Part shown: positions 50,811 to 61,298 of the stretch, piece after piece
Layout: every line of letters starts with the position of its first letter
Position numbering within the stretch: the stretch's first letter is position 1
Assembly (NCBI GenBank): GCA_947038175.1
Contig: CAMQVJ010000003.1
Location: 1 to 64,000 of the forward strand
Length of the DNA: 64,000 nucleotides
Direction: 5' to 3'
Source of the DNA: an uncultured Desulfovibrio sp.
GTDB taxonomy: Bacteria > Desulfobacterota > Desulfovibrionia > Desulfovibrionales > Desulfovibrionaceae
Notes under the pieces: generated by a model
Database searches by the model: none
Told to the model about the DNA's origin: nothing
What the model saw: the letters and a program-made list of their open reading frames with translations, nothing else
Position numbers and translations under genes: made by a program

Positions 50811-50852
50811 GGGGGAAAACTCATTTTGTACTACAAAATGGGGTTTCCCCCC
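50811..50852. terminator. large intergenic palindrome
   Basis: GGGGGGAAAACTCATTTTGTA-CTACAAAATGGGGTTTCCCCCC. Confidence 0.65.
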
Positions 50853-50972
50853 TCTCTCTTAACTATCTAAAGAGCTTCACTCAAATATCTAAATTACCCC
50901 TCTCGAAAATTTAAAATAAACCCTGCTCGCCTTTTTATTGACAAGACAGGGAATGTATTTTATAAGAGTCTC

Positions 50973-51035
50973 ATGAATACGCAAATAATTAAATCTTCTC
51001 CAATGCAAACTAGTTGGTGGTGGCTCGAATCATAA
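50973..51035 (+). CDS. trpL: putative trp leader peptide MNTQIIKSSPMQTSWWWLES
   Basis: 20-codon ORF with three consecutive TGG codons, ~40 nt upstream of a rho-independent terminator that precedes trpB. Confidence 0.88.
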   Translation: MNTQIIKSSPMQTSWWWLES

Positions 51036-51073
51036 ACGGGTCGGATTTTTTGCGCGCAAATTTTGTTATAATC

Positions 51074-51100
51074 ACGACCGTATACTCGGTCGTTTTTTTT
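51074..51100 (+). terminator. trp attenuator terminator
   Basis: ACGACCG-tatact-CGGTCGTTTTTTTT; upstream GGTCG (51040 region) can pair with the CGACC arm as competing antiterminator. Confidence 0.88.
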
Positions 51101-51131
51101 ATGTGAAAATGGGTATGCGGTTATAAATCAA

Positions 51132-52376
51132 ATGGAGTTTCTCATGTCTAAGAACACATCTCATGATAATAACGTAACAGGCGAAAATGGAGTAGGTTTT
51201 TTCGGTATTCATGGCGGACAATTTGTTCCCGACGGGATTAAAGAGCGCCTTGATGAATTGACCGAAGCGTATCTTCGCTATAAAGATGACCCTGATTTTT
51301 TACAGGAACTTCATACTCTCTATACCCATTTTAGCGGTAGACCCACTCCTATTTTTTATTGCGAATCCTTGAGTAAGCACTTGGGCGGAGCAGATATTTA
51401 TTTAAAACGTGAAGACTTGAATCACTTGGGCTCTCATAAGCTTAATAACGTTCTTGGGCAAATGCTTCTTGCAAAGCGCATGGGTAAAACACGCATGATA
51501 GCGGAAACTGGAGCTGGCCAACACGGCGTTGCAACGGCAGCCGCAGCGGCTCTTTTTGGCTTTGAATGCACCGTCCATATGGGTGAAGAAGATATTCGTC
51601 GCCAAGAGCTTAATGTGCTTCGTATGCAAATAATGGGAACAAAAGTTGTACCTGCCACCAATGGCCAGCGCACTTTGAAAGAAGCGGTTGATGAAGCTTT
51701 CGAGGCGTATGTAGCAGATAAAGAAACTTTTTATATTTTAGGTTCTGCACTTGGGCCTTATCCATATCCTGAAATGGTGCGTAATTTTCAATCCATTATT
51801 AGTACAGAATCACGTGCACAATTCCTTAAAATGACAGACTCTTTGCCTGATATGGTTGTGGCGTGTGTTGGTGGTGGTTCAAACGCCATTGGCTCTTTTT
51901 ATGGATATCTCGATGATAAAGAAGTTGAGCTTATCGGCATTGAACCTGGTGGACGTGGCGATCAAATGGGAGAACATGCAGCGAGTATTTCCCATGGCAA
52001 GGTTGGAATATTACATGGCTTTAGAAGCTATGTTTTACAAGATGAAGATGGCGAGGCTGCCAATGTTTATTCTATTTCAGCAGGCCTTGATTACCCTGGT
52101 GTTGGCCCTGAACATGCCTATTTGAGCGATATCGGCAGAGCGCATTATAAAACCATTAATGACATGGAAGCCATTGATGCCTTTTTTGCCTTGTCACGAT
52201 ATCAAGGTATTATCCCTGCCCTTGAGTCCTCCCATGCTTTAGCGCATGCTATGAAGGTTGCACCTAATATGGCGGGCAAAAAAATTCTCGTGACCCTTTC
52301 TGGGCGTGGGGATAAAGACGTGGATCAAATATCTTCCAAGATTAAACAAAAAATTATTAGAATGCCTCAGTATTAG
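51132..52376 (+). CDS. trpB: tryptophan synthase beta chain
   Basis: GRPTPIFYCESLSKHLGGADIYLKREDLNHLGSHKLNN; AETGAGQHGVATAAAAALFG; GGGSNAIGSFYGY. Confidence 0.97.
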   Translation: MEFLMSKNTSHDNNVTGENGVGFFGIHGGQFVPDGIKERLDELTEAYLRYKDDPDFLQELHTLYTHFSGRPTPIFYCESLSKHLGGADIYLKREDLNHLGSHKLNNVLGQMLLAKRMGKTRMIAETGAGQHGVATAAAAALFGFECTVHMGEEDIRRQELNVLRMQIMGTKVVPATNGQRTLKEAVDEAFEAYVADKETFYILGSALGPYPYPEMVRNFQSIISTESRAQFLKMTDSLPDMVVACVGGGSNAIGSFYGYLDDKEVELIGIEPGGRGDQMGEHAASISHGKVGILHGFRSYVLQDEDGEAANVYSISAGLDYPGVGPEHAYLSDIGRAHYKTINDMEAIDAFFALSRYQGIIPALESSHALAHAMKVAPNMAGKKILVTLSGRGDKDVDQISSKIKQKIIRMPQY

Positions 52377-52569
52377 AATGCTGAAGTTTTAGAAAATTCG
52401 TGGTTTATACTGAATTACTCTTTGTAATTTTGGGGTGGAATATTGCTTCTTGCACGAGAGGAAGAGATTGCTTGATAATAAGAAGCAAATCTTCTGAAAA
52501 TATGCATGTAAAGAAGTGATATTCCCCTTTATGTTTTAATTGAGTTGAATATACTATTGAAAGTTTTTG

Positions 52570-52646
52570 AAAATAGTGTGTAAAATAGTCTCTTTTTCTC
52601 TAAGGAAAGAGTTATACTGTTACTTTTATACACACTATTTTTTTTA
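52570..52646 (+). terminator. long terminator hairpin after trpB
   Basis: AAAATAGTGTGTA ... TACACACTATTTTTTTT. Confidence 0.65.
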
Positions 52647-52807
52647 GGAAAACACTGAATAAAAAATAATGAATGATATCAGTATATTATAACTAGTAAA
52701 AAACGGTTACATTATGGCATGGAATTTGCTATTCTTTTCATGTTGAAATGCTTATTTTTACTCCCTATAAATGCATGCATGAAAATATTATTTTGATTTA
52801 ATATGTA

Positions 52808-54343
52808 TTGCACAAAGGTATTTGCGTGTTCGTGTATAAAAATCATATACAAAGCCCTCGGCGCTTTCTTTTTGTCCTTTTCTTGCCCTTTTTTTTGATG
52901 GCAAGCTGTACTCCTTTTTCGGCGAAGGAAAGGAATAGTATTAATATTCTTCCATCTCCTGTACCTGGAAATTATCAAACTATGCCTCTTAATCCCATTC
53001 TTTCTGAAAAACGAAAGCAATCGGAAATAGGGCCTCATAGTGCATGGTGGGAAAGTTTTAACAGCGAAGATTTGAATAATTTGGAAACCATAGCCCTTAG
53101 TCATAACTTTGATATTTTAACTGCGTGGGCACGATTAAAGCAAAGCGCCGCCCTTGCAGACAAATCGTTTTCAAATATTTTTCCGCAGATTGGTATGGAA
53201 GGCTCGAGAGCTCGCAATATTAGAACGACACAAATAACAGAAGATTCATCACAAAACTCTCAAGAAAGTGACGCCTTTGGTTTGAATTTTTCTGCTTCGT
53301 ATGAGTTGGATTTTTGGGGAAGACTTTCTTCTGAACGTAAAGCCGCTGATTTACGCCTTGAAGCCAGTAAAGAAGATATGCAAACCGCAGCCATCAGTGT
53401 TGCCGCTTCTGTGGCAGAAACGTGGGTAGACCTTTTAGGAAATCGTGCGGAATTTCTTGTTTTGCAGCGTCAAATTGAAGTGAATAAAAGCTTGGTTCTT
53501 ATGCAAGAAACAAGGTTTGCCAATGCTTTGGCTAAGAGTTTAGATGTATTACAGCAAAGGGAAGCCCTGCTTGCCTCAAGAGCTGAAGCTCCGCAACTCG
53601 AGCAAAACGCCATAGTATTGCGAGATAAGATATCTATTTTATTGGGTAAAATTTCTGGAGATATTCCTGCCATAAATGAAAATGCAGAATTTCCTAAACT
53701 GAGCCTTGTGCCTGATGTGGGGCTTCCTGTAGAACTTCTTGAAATGCGCCCTGATATCCGTGCGGCATGGGCGAAATTACAAGCCGCAGATTGGGACACG
53801 TCACAAGCAAGGGCAAACCGTTTTCCTGCTATAAAACTTTCTGCTTCTCAAGCGTTTAGCGCTCCAGAAACTTCGCTTATGCTTCTCAATTGGGTGACGA
53901 ATCTTGTTGCCTCTCTCACATTTCCCCTTTTTGATGGCGGAAAACTATCCGCTGAAGAAGCCCGCATAAGAGCGCAAGCAGAAGAGGCCGTGCAAATTTA
54001 CGCAAAAACCGTTGCTATTGCTATTCAAGAAGTGAACAACACTTTAAGTAATGATGTGGCACAGCAAAATAAATTATACTTACTTAGAAAGCAATTTAGC
54101 CTTTCCAATAAAGCCAGTGAAGCGAGTTTAAGGGCATATATTGAAGGCAGTGATACGTTTTTACGTTTTATTTCACAGCTCAAAGCGACGCAGAATCTTG
54201 AGCGTATTCTTGTGCAACAAAGAGTCACTGTTTTACGCACACGCATTGGTTTATATCGTGCGCTTGGTGGACGTTATTTTCCTGAAGAAGTAAGAAATGC
54301 GGTTTTATTGACTGAAGAAACCTCGAAAGAAATTAACCAGTAG
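52808..54343 (+). CDS. NodT-type outer membrane efflux lipoprotein
   Basis: signal with LMASC lipobox; WWESFNSEDLNNLETIALSHNFDI; LGFSASYELDFWGRL-like pattern. Confidence 0.9.
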   Translation: MHKGICVFVYKNHIQSPRRFLFVLFLPFFLMASCTPFSAKERNSINILPSPVPGNYQTMPLNPILSEKRKQSEIGPHSAWWESFNSEDLNNLETIALSHNFDILTAWARLKQSAALADKSFSNIFPQIGMEGSRARNIRTTQITEDSSQNSQESDAFGLNFSASYELDFWGRLSSERKAADLRLEASKEDMQTAAISVAASVAETWVDLLGNRAEFLVLQRQIEVNKSLVLMQETRFANALAKSLDVLQQREALLASRAEAPQLEQNAIVLRDKISILLGKISGDIPAINENAEFPKLSLVPDVGLPVELLEMRPDIRAAWAKLQAADWDTSQARANRFPAIKLSASQAFSAPETSLMLLNWVTNLVASLTFPLFDGGKLSAEEARIRAQAEEAVQIYAKTVAIAIQEVNNTLSNDVAQQNKLYLLRKQFSLSNKASEASLRAYIEGSDTFLRFISQLKATQNLERILVQQRVTVLRTRIGLYRALGGRYFPEEVRNAVLLTEETSKEINQ

Positions 54344-54467
54344 AAACCTTTATGAAAAAGTATTAGCACAAGAATTTTGACGGCGAGCTCATGAGTTTTA
54401 ATGTATGCACGTGCTTTATATCAAACAAATAATCGAAGCAAAATAGACAAGGTAGAAAGAGTACTAT

Positions 54468-55826
54468 ATGCCAAATAAAAAAAGAATGAAAATCATAGGA
54501 TGTATTTTAGGAGCCAGTATTTTTTTATCGTGGCTTATGTTGGCAACAAAACCAGAAAGCGCGCGTCGGGTAGCACAAATAAGTAGCCCTCTTGTGAATA
54601 CGTCTTTTGCTGAAAAAGGCAACGCACAAATACAATTAGACGCCCTTGGCACCATACAAGCATCCCAATCAACGAGCATACGCTCTCGAGTTGTGGGGCA
54701 AGTGGAGCAAATTGGAAAAAATGGTGATGTGGGTTCTGTCGCTAAAAAAGGTGAGCTTCTTATTCAAATTGAAGACGATACCTATAAGAATGCGTTCAGT
54801 ATCAAAAAAAGTATGTTAGCTCAAGCAAAGGCTGCCTATGATTTAGAAATAGGCGAGCAGAAAGTTGCCCGTGCTGAAATTGAGCAATTAAAGAAACTAT
54901 CCCAAAATTTAGCACGCTCCCAACAAGGGAAACATACTTCCCCTAATGGTACTCCTTATTCAGGCAATGCTATACTTGGTATGACGAATATGGAAATGCT
55001 CAGTGGCGGAAATGCGTCAAATCTTGCTCTTCGAGCACCGCAACTAGCACAAGCAAAAGCCGCCGTCGACCTTGCCCAAGCGGAACTCAGTACCGCTCAA
55101 TTAAATATGGATTACACAAGTATTAAAGCTCCCTATAACGCATTAGTCGTAAAGAGAAATACCTCTTTAGGCAGCCAAGCAAATACATCGGATGTCTTGC
55201 TTGAAATTGTGGGGACAGATGAATATCGTGTGGAGGCGGCTGTTGCTCTTGATAAAATTGCCGCCCTCGATTTAGAAGATGTGAATAACTCCAAGGTCAA
55301 TATAAAAAGCGGTGCAGGCGTTGAGCGTCAAGGCTTTATTGTGCGTCGTATTGCCAGTTTAGATGATAGCACTCGCATGGGGCGTGTGCTCATTCGTATT
55401 CCCGACCCCTTAGGTTTAAAAAATAAGGAAGCGGCGTTAATTTTAGGTGATCATGTCACTGTAGAATTGAATGTAGGAACATTGAAAGATGTCGTGGTTT
55501 TACCCCGTAGTGCATTGCATAGCGGTGATGTTGTGTGGGTTGCTGTTCCTCTGGGTACAGATACGGATAGCCCTGCAAATATATCTAAAGACACGCCCGA
55601 GGCAACTTTAGCGGAGCAAGAAACAAAAACGCCTGATGAAGTTATAAAAAGGCAAAATCCTCAAGAGAAATCAAAATATACCCTTGATATTCGATATGTT
55701 ACAACGAGTTGGAAAGACACTCGTTTTGTCTATGTGAGTGAAGGCATTGCCGAGGGAGAGCGCATTATTATATCTACTTTGCCTGCTCCTATTCAAGGTA
55801 TGCCCATACGCATAAACGAAAAATAA
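54468..55826 (+). CDS. RND efflux periplasmic adaptor subunit
   Basis: LGTIQASQSTSIRSRVVGQVEQIGKNGDVGSVAKKGELLIQIEDD; QLNMDYTSIKAPYNALVVKRNTSLG. Confidence 0.9.
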   Translation: MPNKKRMKIIGCILGASIFLSWLMLATKPESARRVAQISSPLVNTSFAEKGNAQIQLDALGTIQASQSTSIRSRVVGQVEQIGKNGDVGSVAKKGELLIQIEDDTYKNAFSIKKSMLAQAKAAYDLEIGEQKVARAEIEQLKKLSQNLARSQQGKHTSPNGTPYSGNAILGMTNMEMLSGGNASNLALRAPQLAQAKAAVDLAQAELSTAQLNMDYTSIKAPYNALVVKRNTSLGSQANTSDVLLEIVGTDEYRVEAAVALDKIAALDLEDVNNSKVNIKSGAGVERQGFIVRRIASLDDSTRMGRVLIRIPDPLGLKNKEAALILGDHVTVELNVGTLKDVVVLPRSALHSGDVVWVAVPLGTDTDSPANISKDTPEATLAEQETKTPDEVIKRQNPQEKSKYTLDIRYVTTSWKDTRFVYVSEGIAEGERIIISTLPAPIQGMPIRINEK

Positions 55827-56000
55827 AGGCACTTCGATTTTTTTCTAAAAGAAAATTGCACTCTTTTTTTATCTAAAAATGAGGGGCTGTAAATTATAAT
55901 TCCAAAGTATTTTAGAGAAAACAAGTTTCCCCAAAAACAGCCTGTTTCTTCCACTCAGAATCCATTAGCAAAGCTTTCAGCGTTCCCATAAGGTAATGAA

Positions 56001-59000
56001 ATGAAAAATGACGACATAAAAGAATTTGATATAAAGACACTACCGCCTCATATGCAAAAGGGGGCTTTAACGTGGATGGCGTGTAACCCTGTGGCGGCAA
56101 ATTTGCTGATGATTGTACTGCTCATCGGTGGTGCGATGATGCTTTCCAAGGTGACGAAAGAAGTCTTTCCTGAGTTTTCCATTGATCGTATACAAGTGAG
56201 TGTGGCATATCCTGGGGCGACGCCTGAAGAAATGGAAAAAGGGGTCACCCTTGCTATTGAGCAAGCGGTTCAAGGTATAGATAATATTGATGAAACTTCC
56301 GCTGTGATATCCTCAGGTATGGCAACTGTGAGTATTGAATTTGAAGAAAGCGCTGATGGCAATATTGTTTTGCAAGATGTGAAAGCTGAAATAGATAGAA
56401 TCACCACCTTTCCAAAAGACGCAGAAATTCCCATTGTTTCTTTGTGGTCATCGGAACATGAAGTCATAACTTTGCTTCTCATTGGTAGCGATGACATGCA
56501 TGTTTTACGTTACTGGGCTGATATTATTCGTGATGAACTCACGCAGTCTCCCTCTATCACAAAGGTAGAACTTGAAGGCGTGCGAGATTTGGAAGTTCAT
56601 GTGGAAATCCCTCAAGATACTTTGCGTCGTTATGGTTTGAAATTACGAGACGTCGCCGATGCCATTGGTAATAGTGCTTTAGAGCAGGGTGGCGGTACAC
56701 TAAAATCAAGTTCTGGTGATATTCTCATGCGCATGGACGAGCGTCGTGATTTTGCGTCCGATTTTGCAAATGTGGCGGTGCGTACAAACCCCGACGGCAG
56801 CCAACTTCTTTTAGATGACATAGCGCATATGAGCGAAGGTTTTGAAGATGTGAACACATGGGCAGAATTTGACGGACATGAGGCGGTGATGCTTAAGGTT
56901 TATAAAACCGATTCGCAAACCCCTGAATCTGTTGTTAATGCGGCTTTAGCTATTGCCGAACGCTATAACGAAAGTCTCCCTGGTGGCTTACAGCTTGTGG
57001 AAAGAAATAATAGTGCAAAAATATATAAAGAGCGTGAGAGCTTACTTATTTCCAATGCGCTTACGGGAGTAGTTCTTGTTTTTCTTTGCCTTGCTATTTT
57101 CTTACGTCCCTCACTTGCGTTTTGGGTAAGTCTTGGCATTCCTGTTTCTGTTTTGGGTGCGTTTTGGTTTTTTGCTCCTTTTGGTCTTAGTATTAATATT
57201 ATCAGTATGTTTGCCTTTATTGTTACCCTTGGAATTGTGGTGGATGATGCCATTGTCGTTGGGGAAAATGTAAGTTCATGGCAAGAACGAGGCGCTCACC
57301 CCTTAGAAGCCGCCATTCGAGGCGTGCATGAGGTGGGTGGCCCTGTTGTTTTTAGTGTGTTGACGAATATATTGACTTTTCTCCCTATTATTTTTGTTCC
57401 AGGTGTTATGGGGCAAATTTGGCTTGCATTGCCTCTTGTCGTTATCGCTGTATTTACCTGTTCTTTATTGGAATCTCTTTTTGTTCTACCTGCTCACTTG
57501 TCCCATGTTTCTAAAAAGAAAAAACAGGAAACCTCTATATCTACCAAGCCAAAAAAGCCAAATATATTAACAAAGCTTTCCTTAAAACAAGAAGCTTTCA
57601 GCAGAAAATTTATGTATTTTGTTGAGTATCGTTTTGGCGGTGTTCTCACTTCTGTTTTACGCCATAGGTATATTTCCCTTGCGGTGAGTTTGGCTATTCT
57701 TATTTTTGTTGGTGCGTATGTGCAATCAGGGCGTTTAGGTTTTGACCTTATGCCACGAACAGAGTCCGATTATGCGTATGCAGAAGCGGTGCTTTTCGCC
57801 GGCTCGCCCTTATCTGAAATTAACCGAATAAAAGACCATCTTGTGAGTACTGCTCAAGAAACCGTTGATGAAAATGGCGGAGAAGATTTAGCCACAGGAA
57901 TTTATGCAAGCATAGAAGAAAATAAAATTGCTGTGCATGTGTTTTTAGTGGAAGCAGAAATTCGTCCCATGAGTACCATAGACTTTACCGATAAGTGGCG
58001 TCTTGTTGTTGGGCAACTTGCTGGCGTAGAAAATATTATTATGCAAGCCGACCGTGGCGGCCCAGGTTCAGGCAAGGGCGTTACCGTTCGTCTTTCCCAT
58101 CGTAATAGCGACACCCTTAATAAAGCGGCTATCACCCTAGGCTCAATGCTATTACCCTATGAAGGAGTTGGAGATATTGACACGGGCGTGAGTCAAACTA
58201 AACGCCAATTTGATTTAAATATTTTGCCAGCAGCAGAGCAGTCAGGCTTTACAGCAAGAGATATCGCAGCACAGGTGCGTGATGCTTTTGAAGGTGCGAT
58301 AGCGCTTCGCCAGCAGCGTGACACCAACGAAGTCACAGTGCGAGTTCGCCTACCAGAAGAAGAGCGCAAACAATTATCCACCTTTGAAGATTTAGTTATT
58401 CTTTCCCCATCAGGGCAAGAAAACCTCCTGCGAGACGTGGTGCAAATAAACGACACAAGAGCGGATTCTGTTATCATGCACACGAACGGTCGACGCACAG
58501 CCACAGTCTCCGCTAATATCACTCCCTCTTCTGCCACGGGACTTATGATGGAAACTGTGCGTGAAGACCTTATGCCAGAGCTTATGGCAAATTATCCAGG
58601 GCTTTCATGGGAATTTGGGGGCAGACAAGAAGATATAAAAGACAGCACAAGCACAATGGTTAACGGATTATTCCTATCATTATTAGGTATATATGCCCTG
58701 CTTGCTATCCCCTTTAGAAGCTATAGTCAGCCTCTTATTATTATGATAGCCATTCCCTTTGGTATCGTTGGAGCGGTTATGGGGCACTTCATAATGGGCT
58801 ACAGCCTAAGCGTGATAAGCATATTTGGTATAGTTGCCTTATCGGGGGTTGTGGTGAATGATTCCCTTGTGCTTATCGATTTTGCAAATAACAAACGCAA
58901 AGAAGGCGCAAGTGCTTATAAGGCTATTTATCAAGCCGCAATTGAACGCTTTCGCCCTATTCTGCTCACCACACTCACCACCTTTGTAGGGCTTATGCCT

Positions 59001-59165
59001 ATTATTTTTGAAACGTCAAGGCAAGCCCGAATGATGATTCCTGTAGCTCTTTCCCTTGGCTTTGGTATTCTTTTTGCTACTTTTATTTGCCTTCTTCTTG
59101 TGCCTTCTCTCTATCTCACCCTAGATGACATCAAAATGCGACGAGTGAATATAACTCCCGAATAA
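56001..59165 (+). CDS. RND multidrug efflux inner-membrane transporter
   Basis: VSVAYPGATPEEMEKGV, VTLGIVVDDAIVVGENV, GVVVNDSLVLIDFAN, RFRPILLTTLTTFVGLMPI. Confidence 0.95.
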   Translation: MKNDDIKEFDIKTLPPHMQKGALTWMACNPVAANLLMIVLLIGGAMMLSKVTKEVFPEFSIDRIQVSVAYPGATPEEMEKGVTLAIEQAVQGIDNIDETSAVISSGMATVSIEFEESADGNIVLQDVKAEIDRITTFPKDAEIPIVSLWSSEHEVITLLLIGSDDMHVLRYWADIIRDELTQSPSITKVELEGVRDLEVHVEIPQDTLRRYGLKLRDVADAIGNSALEQGGGTLKSSSGDILMRMDERRDFASDFANVAVRTNPDGSQLLLDDIAHMSEGFEDVNTWAEFDGHEAVMLKVYKTDSQTPESVVNAALAIAERYNESLPGGLQLVERNNSAKIYKERESLLISNALTGVVLVFLCLAIFLRPSLAFWVSLGIPVSVLGAFWFFAPFGLSINIISMFAFIVTLGIVVDDAIVVGENVSSWQERGAHPLEAAIRGVHEVGGPVVFSVLTNILTFLPIIFVPGVMGQIWLALPLVVIAVFTCSLLESLFVLPAHLSHVSKKKKQETSISTKPKKPNILTKLSLKQEAFSRKFMYFVEYRFGGVLTSVLRHRYISLAVSLAILIFVGAYVQSGRLGFDLMPRTESDYAYAEAVLFAGSPLSEINRIKDHLVSTAQETVDENGGEDLATGIYASIEENKIAVHVFLVEAEIRPMSTIDFTDKWRLVVGQLAGVENIIMQADRGGPGSGKGVTVRLSHRNSDTLNKAAITLGSMLLPYEGVGDIDTGVSQTKRQFDLNILPAAEQSGFTARDIAAQVRDAFEGAIALRQQRDTNEVTVRVRLPEEERKQLSTFEDLVILSPSGQENLLRDVVQINDTRADSVIMHTNGRRTATVSANITPSSATGLMMETVREDLMPELMANYPGLSWEFGGRQEDIKDSTSTMVNGLFLSLLGIYALLAIPFRSYSQPLIIMIAIPFGIVGAVMGHFIMGYSLSVISIFGIVALSGVVVNDSLVLIDFANNKRKEGASAYKAIYQAAIERFRPILLTTLTTFVGLMPIIFETSRQARMMIPVALSLGFGILFATFICLLLVPSLYLTLDDIKMRRVNITPE

Positions 59166-59264
59166 ATATTATATTATTGGGTGAGCGGAGCGTTATTGAA
59201 AAGCTTTTAATATTCAAAAATTATATATTATAGTAATGAAATGTTTTTTAAGGAAAAGGGGAGT

Positions 59265-59315
59265 TTGAGGGGGAAAAACTCATTTTTTTCAAAAAAATGT
59301 GGTTTTCCCCCTCAA
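59265..59315. terminator. large intergenic palindrome between convergent genes
   Basis: TTGAGGGGGAAAAACTCATTTTTTTCAAAAAAATGTGGTTTTCCCCCTCAA. Confidence 0.7.
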
Positions 59316-59344
59316 GATGCTTCTTCTCATTTATTCAAAAATGC

Positions 59345-60298
59345 TTATTTTGAAAAGGGGAGCGTACCGCCAAAATAGACGCCATCTTTTTGAACATTGG
59401 CAACAATTACATAAATTTCAACACCCGCTTGATAGGCTTCCTCGAGTTTTTGGCTATAATGAGGATCGATATAATCTGCCGCAGAGAAACAGTGCCCATC
59501 GGTTCTTTGCACAACATAGAGCATGGCGCCTCTTTCCCCTTCCTTCACAATGCGCATAAGAGTATCAAGGTGTTTTGCTCCTCGCTCGCTCACGGCATCG
59601 GGGAATGCAGCAACACAATCTTCAACGAGAGTCACGCTTTTGCATTCTACCCAGAGTCTTGGTTTTGCGTTCTCTTCTTTTATGTTACATGGATTTTCTG
59701 GGTCTGAATCAGAAATAGGAAGTGAATCGCTAGCCCCTTTCTTTCTCTTTTTTGGCAGGCTGGGTTTGTCGGCTTCACAGGAAATGCATGCGTCTAAACG
59801 GCTTTCTCCATTAGTGGCTTCCATACGTATATTTGTATATCCTTCAGTCCATGGTAGTAACGGTGTTCCGTCTGAATCACGCATGGAAAAAAGTTCTTTT
59901 AAAAATTTATTAGGTAGCGAAGTATTCACACCAAGCCACGGGGATTTATTTTGCTCTGCCAAATTCTTTATCGTGAGCGATTTCTCATGCTCTGCCAAAT
60001 TCCCCATTTCTACCGATTTACTCGAGAGGCTTTGGTCAATACATATAGCTTCTAATGTCCACCCAAGTTTTCGCTTTGGGTTATCTGCCTTTGAAAGCAA
60101 AATACGCCTGCCCTTACGCACAAGCCCCATCATAGAACCTGTGTTATTAGTATGCGCCCACAAGCTTTCTTCAGGTATCTGCTTTTGGGCTAAAACTCCC
60201 CATGTAAATTCAACAAAAAAACGCTTTTCGCGCTTAATAATACTCGCTTCTTCAAGGTGATTTTCAAAGGAAATAACTTTTGGAAATATATTTTTCAT
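59345..60298 (-). CDS. sfsA: SfsA family protein with low-complexity insertion
   Basis: KREKRFFVEFT, WAHTNNTGSMMGLV, ECKSVTLVEDCVAAFPDAVSERGAKHLDTL, FSAADYIDPHYSQKLEEAYQAGVEIY. Confidence 0.88.
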   Translation of the reverse strand: MKNIFPKVISFENHLEEASIIKREKRFFVEFTWGVLAQKQIPEESLWAHTNNTGSMMGLVRKGRRILLSKADNPKRKLGWTLEAICIDQSLSSKSVEMGNLAEHEKSLTIKNLAEQNKSPWLGVNTSLPNKFLKELFSMRDSDGTPLLPWTEGYTNIRMEATNGESRLDACISCEADKPSLPKKRKKGASDSLPISDSDPENPCNIKEENAKPRLWVECKSVTLVEDCVAAFPDAVSERGAKHLDTLMRIVKEGERGAMLYVVQRTDGHCFSAADYIDPHYSQKLEEAYQAGVEIYVIVANVQKDGVYFGGTLPFSK

Positions 60299-60427
60299 GG
60301 GCTGCCTTTAGCGTAGAATTAAAAATGTTTTTAACGTAAGCCCACAATACTAAAAAGAAAGGGGAAAAGCAAAGCCTTCCCCCTAAAATAATTATTCCAT
60401 ATTTTGTGATATGCGTATAAATATTTC

Positions 60428-61024
60428 CTATACGCATCTACTGGATAAAGTGTCCAAGACACCATCTAAAGAATGGCATTCGTCTTTAAACGTGTCGCCT
60501 TTTTTCTTCAAAAGAACTCGGTAATCTTCCAATGTTTTAATATGATAGTCTAAGTGACGTGCATTATTAGCGGCGGCAAATTTCTTGCTCGCAGAATCAC
60601 CCAAGATACCAAGCGATAAGGTTGCCGTAATACTCGCATCATCGCAAGGAATACAACCAGGGTTTTGCTCTTTATCAAGGGATAAAGGGTCTCTATTCAT
60701 AGCGCTGTGCATTTTTTCAGGACTCATGTTTCCATCAAAAAAAGTCATAGCTAAGCGCTGTCTATTTTCTTCAACAGGAAGGCATTCCGTCGCAAGCTGC
60801 ATAAGCTTCTCTTGCTCGGTGTCATGAAAAAGAGGGGAAAGCGTGAGGTCAATAAACTCTTGATTAACCCTTGATTGATTCTGCAAATCAATAAAAACCT
60901 CCGCTACAATCCACGGGTAATTTGCATAAATATCTTCAAAGATAATTTTTATATTTTTAATCAATAATTGCTTTTCGACATTCTCATCAGTGAGAACTTG
61001 CAATTGATTAAGTGTATTATTCAT
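60428..61024 (-). CDS. hypothetical protein
   Basis: complete 198-aa ORF, no recognised motif. Confidence 0.5.
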   Translation of the reverse strand: MNNTLNQLQVLTDENVEKQLLIKNIKIIFEDIYANYPWIVAEVFIDLQNQSRVNQEFIDLTLSPLFHDTEQEKLMQLATECLPVEENRQRLAMTFFDGNMSPEKMHSAMNRDPLSLDKEQNPGCIPCDDASITATLSLGILGDSASKKFAAANNARHLDYHIKTLEDYRVLLKKKGDTFKDECHSLDGVLDTLSSRCV

Positions 61025-61059
61025 AGTCCCTCCAATGGGGCGATAATGCTATTATAGAA

Positions 61060-61182
61060 TGTGTTTTTCTTTCTTTCTTTCTTTCTTTTCTTTTTTGTTT
61101 TTTTTCTTTCTTTTTCTTTTTTTAGGGGGAGTTGAACTCCCCCTAACCCCCACATTACTTTTTCAAACTTCGTTTGAAAAAG
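61060..61182. repeat. compound intergenic palindrome element (most complete copy)
   Basis: (CTTT)n tract; TAGGGGGAGTTgAACTCCCCCTA (61123..61145); ACCCCC spacer; CTTTTTCAAAC-TTC-GTTTGAAAAAG (61158..61182). Confidence 0.88.
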
Positions 61183-61298
61183 AATTCATCATAGGACAGG
61201 GTAAAGTCAATTTTGAAAATTTATATTTAAAAAGTTTAGGAAAGATAGGGGTTTTCTTCCCCCAGCAAAAACATTCTACCATTCTATCTTTTTACACA

